From JANSWY01 sp965267245 (lineage in GTDB: Bacteria; Bacteroidota; Bacteroidia; Cytophagales; Cyclobacteriaceae): a DNA stretch of 64,000 nt. The notes under the pieces are model-generated. The model saw only the letters and a program-made list of their open reading frames with translations, did no database searches and was not told the DNA's origin. The DNA lies in assembly GCA_965267245.1 (NCBI GenBank), contig OZ253939.1:1984001-2048000 (forward strand), in the 5' to 3' direction. Positions 53,968-61,482 of this stretch are shown here, in pieces. Position numbers and translations under genes: made by a program. Positions within the stretch are counted from its first letter, which is position 1. Every line of letters starts with the position of its first letter.

Positions 53968-56787
53968 TTAACTGCCAATCATCACAAACGCCCCCCAGAA
54001 GTAAGGTTCGTTATATTTTTGCATCAATTGCAATTGCGCCTTGTGAAAAGCATCCTGTATACTACCGCCAGTACTCCAGTTGGAATAGAAGTTGACCATC
54101 AGTTCTTGAGTGGCTTCATCACTAACTTTCCAAAGACTCATAATCAATGCATTCACACCTGCTAATTGAAAGGCTCTTTGAAGGCCGTAAACACCTTCAC
54201 CTGATTTGATTTGCCCTAATCCTGTCTCACAAGCTGAGAGTACTACCAACTGTGTACCTTCCAGGTTTAGATTCATGGCTTCATAAGCAGTGAGAATTCC
54301 ATTATCTGCTGAAGTGATCTCGACTGAAGTGGTGTCTTTAAGTGCACCTCCTGACCCAGCTAAAATCAACCCTGACCTTAATAAGGGGTTGTTACCTGCC
54401 TTTTCAGCCTCTAGCCCAAAACTTGAGGTAACATCCTGCTTGTCCGCCTGAAAAAAACCATGGGTAGCTATGTGCACCAGGCTAGGACCAGCGATAGATT
54501 TCACAATGGTCTCTGAAGCTTTCTCCTCCATATATTGATCAGTGACATAACCTCCTTTCTGAAGAATTCCGGTTATCTCGTCAATTTCCACTTTTGTACC
54601 TGGCAGTTCGGGAATATCGGCTGAACCATAGGTTGGGAATCCCAATAAAAAAGCATCTTTCTTCCTGATGGCATCACCCGCTGATTTAATTCCAACTATA
54701 TCTGCTGAGTTTCCGATTACCACCAAATTGTGTTTATGAATAATGTAATCCCCATCAGGTAACCGAAGTGTATTGATATTGATCTGATTATAGATACCAT
54801 CTGGTGAGAAAAAAACCTTGTCTATGCCTGATAGTTGTCCCTCTATTCCTTCCCAGAATTTCTTATAAGATAATTTATCGCTGACATTGAATTGAATAGC
54901 TCTCCTGTAATACTTAGCCAGACTACTCTCCAATTCACTACCATTTTCCAGCAATACATATGCTGGTGTTTCAAGCCCATTTTTACTAATCATTGCTAGG
55001 TAGTAAATATCATCAGTAAAGTCCTGATCAAACTTTGTAACCCTTACTAAATCAACCACGGCCTCATCGTCAGCCAGTTGATCAGTGATGATATCATAAC
55101 TTAAGTTTTTGCTGGAGAATGCGGTAGAAAATTCCCCTGAACGTTGAGACAAGTCTTTCTCTATTGCATTCGCCTCATCTTCCAGTGCTTTAAGGTCAAT
55201 ATTTTGCTTTTTGAGTTTTCCTTTTGAATAACCATAAAGCCTTCCAAGCTGATCCTTTTTGTCTAACCAGGTCAGGTAATCATTGATCAATGCCTGATTT
55301 CCACTATTTAGGATAGTATTTCGGACTCTTGTTGTAGCGCTGAGAAGAATCCCTTTTGTAGCCAGGTTGTATTCATAGATATAGGATATAATCTCAGGTT
55401 GATCATTTAACCTGGAAATAGCAAAATTATAGAAGCGTTGAAACCTGGGTGAGGTAATATCCCAAAAATGGGTTTTCTCTACTTCACTCATTGAAGGGAA
55501 AAAATCCTTTACAATATCCATGGTTTTGCTCATCACCTCTTTATAGTAAGTCAGGGCTTCCTTATTTTTTCCGGTCTTCCAATAAAGTAGTGCAAGTGAT
55601 TCCTGAGTATGTATGAAATCTGGATGAGTTTGTGCCAGTAGTTCCTTTCGAATCCCAAAAGATTTGTTCAGCCATTCACTGGCTTCCTTGTATTCACCTC
55701 TCATTCTATGAAAGTCTCCCAGGTCATTGGCTACTTTGGCAAAGTAAATATTTCTTTCCCCCCACCTTTTCTTATAAACATTCAGAGATACAACCATCAA
55801 ATCCCGAACCTGATCATACTTGCCCATTTGGATATACAATAAGGCTAACTGGTTGGTAAGTCCTGCATATTCGGCACTCTTCTTTTGCCCTCTGTTCTCA
55901 AAAATTTTCTTGATCTCTAAAAACAGCGTTTCAGCTTTCGTGTATTCACCAGCTACCTGATAAAGCATGGCCAAATTGGCATTGAATTTCCTGTTGTCAA
56001 AAGACTTTTCTCCTTGCAGTACTTTTTTAGGGGCTTGCTGGGATATGTCAATAGCGGCATGCATAACTTCAATGGCCCTTTCATACTGTCCTAAAGTTTG
56101 ATAAAGCATTGATTTGTTATTGAGAATAATGGCCACTTGCATTCCACCTCCAAAAACTTCTAGTGCTAAATCATAAGCCTGATCAAACAGATTTTCAGCT
56201 TCAGCATATTTTCCCTGAACATGCAAAAGTTTGGCATTATTGTTCAGGTTAGCAATATATGCAGGACTCTCTTTACCAAGCTTTTGTTGGGAGGATACTA
56301 AAGATTGATTAATAAATTGTCCGGCTTCAAATAATTTACCCTGAGTAAGTGAAATTAAACCCATGTTTGAAACTACTCTGAGGTAAACAATCTCCTCCTG
56401 TAATCGATAATCCTCCATGTAGCTTTTTACTCGTTTGAGAAGTCGTTCTGACATCTCATATCGACGAATGGAATACATCCCAATAGCGATATCAAGGCTA
56501 TCACGAGCTAATTCTGTTCTTGACTTATCTTCAGTAGCCTTGAACCCATAGAGTAGTTTCGAGCCAGTTTCTCCCTTCTGTTCAACATCAAAAAAGCCTG
56601 CCCCCTGATTGATTGAAATAGCAAACTGAAAGTCTACCGAATCAAGAGATTCACGAAGGTCTGCACCCTTATCTCCAATTCTTTTACTGGCTGCATCGCC
56701 TATTTTATTGAGCAATTCATTTTGTCCCAATAAAACTTCATTTATTGCCAGTAAACCCAGCAATAACATGATCCGGTAGATACTCAT
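53968..56787 (-). CDS. Exported TPR-CHAT (caspase-like) protein, second copy
   Basis: This 939-residue protein has a signal peptide (MSIYRIMLLLGLLAINEVLLG). About seven TPR units cover residues 95-420 (GKYAEAENLFDQAYDLALEVFG, GQYERAIEVMHAAIDISQQ, GEYTKAETLFLEIKKIF). After a helical middle comes the CHAT domain (about 585-939) with His776 (VHIATHGFFQ) and Cys853 (VLSACETGLGQ); the long gap of 77 residues contains the DGILTAYEAMNLNL segment typical of the family. It ends YFWGAFVMIGS without a membrane anchor. It reads after the coiled-coil gene with a 3-base gap. Confidence 0.9.
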   Translation of the reverse strand: MSIYRIMLLLGLLAINEVLLGQNELLNKIGDAASKRIGDKGADLRESLDSVDFQFAISINQGAGFFDVEQKGETGSKLLYGFKATEDKSRTELARDSLDIAIGMYSIRRYEMSERLLKRVKSYMEDYRLQEEIVYLRVVSNMGLISLTQGKLFEAGQFINQSLVSSQQKLGKESPAYIANLNNNAKLLHVQGKYAEAENLFDQAYDLALEVFGGGMQVAIILNNKSMLYQTLGQYERAIEVMHAAIDISQQAPKKVLQGEKSFDNRKFNANLAMLYQVAGEYTKAETLFLEIKKIFENRGQKKSAEYAGLTNQLALLYIQMGKYDQVRDLMVVSLNVYKKRWGERNIYFAKVANDLGDFHRMRGEYKEASEWLNKSFGIRKELLAQTHPDFIHTQESLALLYWKTGKNKEALTYYKEVMSKTMDIVKDFFPSMSEVEKTHFWDITSPRFQRFYNFAISRLNDQPEIISYIYEYNLATKGILLSATTRVRNTILNSGNQALINDYLTWLDKKDQLGRLYGYSKGKLKKQNIDLKALEDEANAIEKDLSQRSGEFSTAFSSKNLSYDIITDQLADDEAVVDLVRVTKFDQDFTDDIYYLAMISKNGLETPAYVLLENGSELESSLAKYYRRAIQFNVSDKLSYKKFWEGIEGQLSGIDKVFFSPDGIYNQININTLRLPDGDYIIHKHNLVVIGNSADIVGIKSAGDAIRKKDAFLLGFPTYGSADIPELPGTKVEIDEITGILQKGGYVTDQYMEEKASETIVKSIAGPSLVHIATHGFFQADKQDVTSSFGLEAEKAGNNPLLRSGLILAGSGGALKDTTSVEITSADNGILTAYEAMNLNLEGTQLVVLSACETGLGQIKSGEGVYGLQRAFQLAGVNALIMSLWKVSDEATQELMVNFYSNWSTGGSIQDAFHKAQLQLMQKYNEPYFWGAFVMIGS

Positions 56788-56790
56788 ATA

Positions 56791-57300
56791 TTATTCGATT
56801 GGTTCCCCTCTACTGGTCAACTCATCTTTAAGCAGTTTAATATCTGCTTCCAATAGGTCTGTAACCCCTTTTAGGTCTTCTTTTGCTACTCCCAGTCCTT
56901 TAACTGATTTATTGGTGTTTTTGGTAGCGCCAATTGATTTGGTCTTTGGCTTCAAATTTTTCGCATTCTCTAAAAGTGCTTTACTTTTTTCATCCAATGA
57001 ACTAATTCTATTGGTTAATGTAGCTACTGCCTCTTTGCTATCTTTCAAGGCCTTAAGATTGGTTTTGATCTTTTCTACACTTATTGTGTTCATCACACCA
57101 GAATAATTCTTGATCTCATTGTCAATTTGGGTAACACTTTCTTTTAAGGTAGCAGACTCATCTTTTATATCAAATGAAGAGTTTTTGAAATTATCAAAAT
57201 CAGCAACACCAATGTTTTTAGGTCGTTCCAAATCGTCCTGAGCAGTCAGCATAAATGGACTTAGAGCAAAAAGTAGAATAGCGATTGTTAGTTTTCTCAT
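56791..57300 (-). CDS. Exported coiled-coil protein of unknown function
   Basis: This 169-residue protein has a signal peptide (MRKLTIAILLFALSPFMLTAQ). The mature part is almost entirely helical with heptad-like spacing (LKESVTQIDNEIKNY, LKALKDSKEAVATLTNRISSLDEKSKALLENAKNL, KGVTDLLEADIKLLKDEL). No domain was recognised. Its stop is 3 bases before the CHAT start on the minus strand, so the two are certainly co-transcribed. A partner, inhibitor or substrate of the CHAT protein is a reasonable guess (inference). Confidence 0.75.
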   Translation of the reverse strand: MRKLTIAILLFALSPFMLTAQDDLERPKNIGVADFDNFKNSSFDIKDESATLKESVTQIDNEIKNYSGVMNTISVEKIKTNLKALKDSKEAVATLTNRISSLDEKSKALLENAKNLKPKTKSIGATKNTNKSVKGLGVAKEDLKGVTDLLEADIKLLKDELTSRGEPIE

Positions 57301-57389
57301 GATGATTATGCGTTTTGTTGATTAATTCACAAGTTATGAATAATCCTTTTCTTAAGCCACAGATAACGGGATCATTCAGAATTGATTAT

Positions 57390-57422
57390 AAAAAAGCCAG
57401 GAAAGAATTATCCTCCCTGGCT
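57390..57422 (-). terminator. Rho-independent terminator
   Basis: A 7-bp stem AGCCAGG/CCTGGCT with a 14-base loop is followed on the minus strand by T6. It lies 25 bases after the stop of the aspartyl-protease-like gene at 57447. Confidence 0.85.
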
Positions 57423-57446
57423 ATTGATAGATTTTCATAAGATTGT

Positions 57447-58631
57447 CTAAATCAAATCGTGGCGTTCCACATCTACTTCCAGTTCTTTGCCGCCTCGTAC
57501 GATTTTCATTTTGAAATTACCACCTTCGTTGTTGATTAACTTTTTAATATCCGGCAACTTCATTTCACCAACGGGTTTTCCATCCACTTCTACTATTTCA
57601 TCACCTACCTGGATTCCCAGTTCTTTTGCCACTCCAATTTCATATGTTCTATGTACAAGTACCCTTGAAAGATCAGGACTCAATTGCACATCAAACCCAG
57701 TTGTGTTAACATGAAAAGCTTCATCATAGGTCTCATTTTTCTCCCAGTACATCTTATAGTTGGAGTAATCAAAAATGATATTAAACCTTCTTAAGACATT
57801 GTTACCGATAATTCCAAAGACTTTCTTACTATGCTGTATACCATGTTCTGCCTGACTGATTCCAACGGGCATTTCTTTGAAGGTAAATCCTTTCATTTTA
57901 AATTCAGAAACCCTTCCTTCATAATGAAGTGTTTCCTCTCTCCCTAATCCTCCAGTAAGGTAAGAGTAATGTTCTCCTGTTTTATCAATGATATCGTGCT
58001 TATTCACAAAAGGAGTATTGAAATCCATTGTGGTCCCAGCTCCAGTGTTTACAAAGTACTCACCTTTCAAGACTTCACCGTTATTAAGCTTAACTTCGCA
58101 AGGAATGTGGGGGATGTAATTCGTAAGATCCAAATCAAATTCAATGCCGTCACCGCTATATTTAAATGTTTTAGGATCGTAAATTTCAAATTCCATTCTT
58201 GAATAATCTACCTGGACGATGTGTTGGTCGAGAAGGTCAAACCCAATGATACCATCTACATTACGACCAATTAATTGCTCCAGATGATTTAGAGAAAGCG
58301 CATAAACCTCTACATCTTTCACTTCCATTTCTCCAATCTCAATTTTGTTATGCAAAATGAGACTACCTGTCACACTTCCGGAAGCACTGGTTCTTTTTAC
58401 GTCGTGATCCTTTTCAAGGTCAAGCTTTTCTGCAACGTCCGCATCAATAACAGTCAAACCATCACCTGTATCAAAAATAAAATCAAGAGGCTCAGAATCG
58501 TCTACCTTCACTTTGATAAAAATATGATCGCCAAACAATTCAAATGGAACTGATTGCATTGGGGTCGGTAATTGTGCGTAGGACACTGATGTAAAAAGTG
58601 CTAGCACGAGTATTGACAATAATTTTCTCAT
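57447..58631 (-). CDS. Exported retropepsin-like aspartyl protease with PDZ domain
   Basis: This 394-residue protein has a signal peptide (MRKLLSILVLALFTSVSYAQ). The first lobe has the aspartyl active-site motif FIFDTGDG (Asp54-Thr-Gly) and a long VDGIIGFDLLDQ segment. The second lobe carries FVNTGAG (Asn195-Thr-Gly), where Asp would be expected, so it may work with one catalytic Asp or be a binding protein. The last about 85 residues are a PDZ domain (VAKELGIQVGDEIVEVDGKPV). It lies upstream of the coiled-coil gene on the same strand, separated by a terminator. Confidence 0.85.
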   Translation of the reverse strand: MRKLLSILVLALFTSVSYAQLPTPMQSVPFELFGDHIFIKVKVDDSEPLDFIFDTGDGLTVIDADVAEKLDLEKDHDVKRTSASGSVTGSLILHNKIEIGEMEVKDVEVYALSLNHLEQLIGRNVDGIIGFDLLDQHIVQVDYSRMEFEIYDPKTFKYSGDGIEFDLDLTNYIPHIPCEVKLNNGEVLKGEYFVNTGAGTTMDFNTPFVNKHDIIDKTGEHYSYLTGGLGREETLHYEGRVSEFKMKGFTFKEMPVGISQAEHGIQHSKKVFGIIGNNVLRRFNIIFDYSNYKMYWEKNETYDEAFHVNTTGFDVQLSPDLSRVLVHRTYEIGVAKELGIQVGDEIVEVDGKPVGEMKLPDIKKLINNEGGNFKMKIVRGGKELEVDVERHDLI

Positions 58632-58728
58632 AGTTATGTAAGGATATTAAAATCTGATACAAGATAACATTTTATTCAAAAATGCATAAGTGAGAGATCA
58701 ATATTTATGCATACCTATAAGAAAGCAC

Positions 58729-58757
58729 AAAGGGTAAGACCAGTGGCCCTACCCTTT
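58729..58757 (-). terminator. Probable terminator hairpin
   Basis: An 8-bp stem AAAGGGTA/TACCCTTT with an inner CCA/TGG pairing lies 36 bases past the stop of the secreted protein gene at 58793. The U-run on the minus strand is short and mixed (GTGCTTTC), so it is a weaker candidate than the others. Confidence 0.55.
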
Positions 58758-58792
58758 CAACTTTGTATGAAAAAGTGTTACTTACTATTCAT

Positions 58793-59623
58793 TTAACATC
58801 CTCCTGCAGCCGCTTCACAACCAAGATCAATCACTGCATCTTCTTCTACCCGATCATCCAGGTCATTCATTACTTTCTTTCTGGCAATGAACAATAACTG
58901 CTGGATCTCCTGACCTGCAGGAACCCCTGTAAAGAACATCTCAGGGATGATTGACAACCTGAAAAGGCCATCGCTTTCTTCAGACATTCTTAAATTAGGA
59001 TTATCTCCTACTACTGACATATCCGAAACTGGGTATTCTATACCATTAGAAATCGCTGCAGCATATACATAAACTTCATCCAGGTTCTGCATAGACTCTT
59101 TGGTTTCCAGGGTATTGTCATAGTAAAACGTAAAAACATCCTCTGGAAAAACGGCCGCTGGTCTTGCAAACAATTTCTGGCTTTTGAAAGGAGGAGCTAT
59201 CTCTAACGTAATATCGGAAGTCTTGAATTCACCTCCCGCGGAACTACAATCTCCTCCACTACCACCATCCTTGGCTTTCACTAGCATAGCAAAACCGTTG
59301 GCGTATACATCATCGGCTGAAACCCCATAGAACTCTGTAGGAACCATTGTAATGCTCCAGAGATTGGGGCCAACATTTGTCAGTTCCATCTCGTCATTGG
59401 AATTTCCCCAATCGCCGTTACCTACTACAGGACCAGCCGGTTGCCAGGTCCATAAATACAAAGGGCCTTCATGTCCAACCAGTTTATCACAATCACCCTG
59501 ACTAATATCGATTGTCAAAGTAATTTCCTCACACGGTAACCATTCTTCAGGCTCAATCGTAATTTGAGCCACACTCATCTGAAAAATGAAGCTACCTATT
59601 AATATTGCTACTAATTTTTTCAT
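58793..59623 (-). CDS. Secreted SusE/SusF-position glycan-locus protein
   Basis: This 276-residue protein has a signal peptide (MKKLVAILIGSFIFQMSVAQ). The mature part is beta-rich with two similar units: ITIEPEEWLPCEEITLTIDI...LWSITMVPTEFYGVSADDVYANGFAMLVKAKDGG and FARPAAVFPEDVFTFYYDN...LFRLSIIPEMFFTGVPAGQEIQQLLFIARKK. It ends in a Cys-containing CEAAAGGC tail. No named family was recognised with certainty; position behind a SusC/SusD pair and the repeated IPEMFF/VPTEFY units suggest a surface glycan-binding protein like SusE/F. Its start overlaps the upstream gene by 4 bases. Confidence 0.7.
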   Translation of the reverse strand: MKKLVAILIGSFIFQMSVAQITIEPEEWLPCEEITLTIDISQGDCDKLVGHEGPLYLWTWQPAGPVVGNGDWGNSNDEMELTNVGPNLWSITMVPTEFYGVSADDVYANGFAMLVKAKDGGSGGDCSSAGGEFKTSDITLEIAPPFKSQKLFARPAAVFPEDVFTFYYDNTLETKESMQNLDEVYVYAAAISNGIEYPVSDMSVVGDNPNLRMSEESDGLFRLSIIPEMFFTGVPAGQEIQQLLFIARKKVMNDLDDRVEEDAVIDLGCEAAAGGC

Positions 59624-60093
59624 TGCGCACTTTGTTTGTTAAAGGTTAGTTCATAACTGGAAATCACTCTATCACTTCCATCATCCCTTGGGCAGGTCCT
59701 CTCAAATACTAGAGTCATGCTATCATCAAATGGTTTAACCGGATCTCCTAACCTCAGGCTTACTCCATTGTCAAATTCCACCACGGAAGGATACTCTTCA
59801 TCATCGAAATTCCACGATGAGCCTGATCCAATCAGATTTGGACCTGAACCATGCGTGTAACTGAAGCTACCTCCATTAAATGAAATAGAACTTGCATTTT
59901 GGGTAAACATATCCGTAAGATCTGTAAATGCTTTTCCCGCATCCAAATTGTCTACATGCTTTACATCAACAAGCACCCAGCTTCCTTGAATCGCTTCGCT
60001 TTGAGAAAATGGCTCTCCTATTTCCAGATCATCTACTGGGTTAGAGCAAGCCACTAAAGCTAACATTATGTATATAAATGATTTTATTTTCAT
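59620..60093 (-). CDS. Small lipoprotein of the second Sus locus
   Basis: This 157-residue protein has a lipobox (MKIKSFIYIMLALVACS, Cys at 16). The mature part (IQGSWVLVDVKHVDN, SSISFNGGSFSYTHG, GSSWNFDDEEYPSVVEFDNG, MTLVFERTC) resembles a lipocalin-like or DUF5004-type single beta-barrel. It lies 7 bases behind susD and overlaps the following gene by 4 bases, so all four genes are one transcript. Function unknown; a ligand-binding accessory is inferred. Confidence 0.72.
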   Translation of the reverse strand: MKIKSFIYIMLALVACSNPVDDLEIGEPFSQSEAIQGSWVLVDVKHVDNLDAGKAFTDLTDMFTQNASSISFNGGSFSYTHGSGPNLIGSGSSWNFDDEEYPSVVEFDNGVSLRLGDPVKPFDDSMTLVFERTCPRDDGSDRVISSYELTFNKQSAQ

Positions 60094-60100
60094 GTCTTAT

Positions 60101-61465
60101 TTAATTACATCCTCCTTCTTCATTAAATGTAAAGCCAGGAACGCCTTCTACTGCAGGAAACTGCAATAACATTCCAGGGCAATCCCATTCTGCTCCTCTA
60201 ATGGTTAAATCCTCACCAGATGCTCCTCTTCTTTTCAGATCAATTGCTCTGTCTCCTTCGAAGGACATTTCAATTCTTCTTTCCCTGCGAATCGCATCCA
60301 ATACCTGTTGTTGATTACTTGCTGCACTTATGTTCGGAATGCCTGCTCTGTCTCGAATAGCATTAACATCATCCATTGCTTCAGGTAATAAACCCTGAAT
60401 AGCATAAGCTTCTGCTCTTGTAAGTAACATATCAACTACATGGATCATAGCCACATTGAAATAGTCAATATTAAACTTATTCACCACATAGTAATTAGCA
60501 GCATTTTCTACTTCAACTTCAGTAAACCACTCAGCTCTTTCATCAACTGGATCATTCCCTATCAAAGCAAATAGGTCTTCAGTTACTTTAAACCTTGGTT
60601 CACGTTGATCACTCCTAAAATCATCTCTGAAAACATTTGACCTAACGTCATTTGGCCCTGTACTAAACGAATAGAATATATGTTCAGAGGTAATACTGGC
60701 AGTGTACCTTGCGCTAATGTTTCCTGTTAACCTAAACGGGGTACCCGGATCTACTAATTGTGAAGTGTAGTAAATTGTTGAGTCATAGTTGTGCTCATTA
60801 AAATACACTTTTGCTAAAAAACCCTGAGCTGCATAACTCGTGGCATAAACACCATTACTTTCTGGAAGATTTGCCTCTGCATACCGAAGGTCACTCTTTA
60901 TTAAATCATAAACTTCTCCTACAGTAGATCTCAAAACAGCGTCAGGATCCGCAAAATCTCTTAATGGAATACCCAAATGAGAATTATCAGCCGTATAACC
61001 GGGTAAATGAGCCCATAAGTTGACTAAATCAAAATGGGCAACAGCCCTAATGAACCTGGCTTCTGCAATCATTTTTGCACGTACCCCAGCAGGTATTTCT
61101 ATATTATCTATTTCTTCCATTAAAATATTGCATCGTGCAATTGCGTAGTATGGGTCATTAAACAGAGAACCAACATCAGAATTAAAAAAATTCGTATTTC
61201 TTCTGTAGACCTCATCATAGAACCCTCCCGTATCATCAAAGCCAGCTGCTATATTATCGGAAAGTAATTCTGCAATACGTTGCATTTTACCATTATGGTA
61301 ATTCGCCAATACATCATAGCTACTGTTCAATAATTGCTGGAAATCAGTAGCTGTCAGTAATGCATCTTCTTCTAATAGATCATCTTCAGGTATATCCGCC
61401 TCAATAAGGCTTTCACAACTGAATAAGACTGTTGAGAACAAGGCTATGTATAATAATTTTTTCAT
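60101..61465 (-). CDS. SusD/RagB-type outer-membrane lipoprotein
   Basis: This 454-residue lipoprotein has the lipobox MKKLLYIALFSTVLFSCESLIEADIPEDD (Cys at 17). It shows canonical SusD blocks: LFNDPYYAIARCNILMEEID, RAKMIAEARFIRAVAHFDLVNLWAHLP, and the C-terminal RAGIPNISAASNQQQVLDAIRRERRIEMSFEGDRAIDLKRRG. It differs clearly from the SusD at 25783, which belongs to another subfamily. It partners with the SusC-like gene 17 bases upstream. The ligand is unknown; no glycosidase is visible next to it in this window. Confidence 0.94.
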   Translation of the reverse strand: MKKLLYIALFSTVLFSCESLIEADIPEDDLLEEDALLTATDFQQLLNSSYDVLANYHNGKMQRIAELLSDNIAAGFDDTGGFYDEVYRRNTNFFNSDVGSLFNDPYYAIARCNILMEEIDNIEIPAGVRAKMIAEARFIRAVAHFDLVNLWAHLPGYTADNSHLGIPLRDFADPDAVLRSTVGEVYDLIKSDLRYAEANLPESNGVYATSYAAQGFLAKVYFNEHNYDSTIYYTSQLVDPGTPFRLTGNISARYTASITSEHIFYSFSTGPNDVRSNVFRDDFRSDQREPRFKVTEDLFALIGNDPVDERAEWFTEVEVENAANYYVVNKFNIDYFNVAMIHVVDMLLTRAEAYAIQGLLPEAMDDVNAIRDRAGIPNISAASNQQQVLDAIRRERRIEMSFEGDRAIDLKRRGASGEDLTIRGAEWDCPGMLLQFPAVEGVPGFTFNEEGGCN

Positions 61466-61482
61466 TTTTCTCGATCTCTTAA

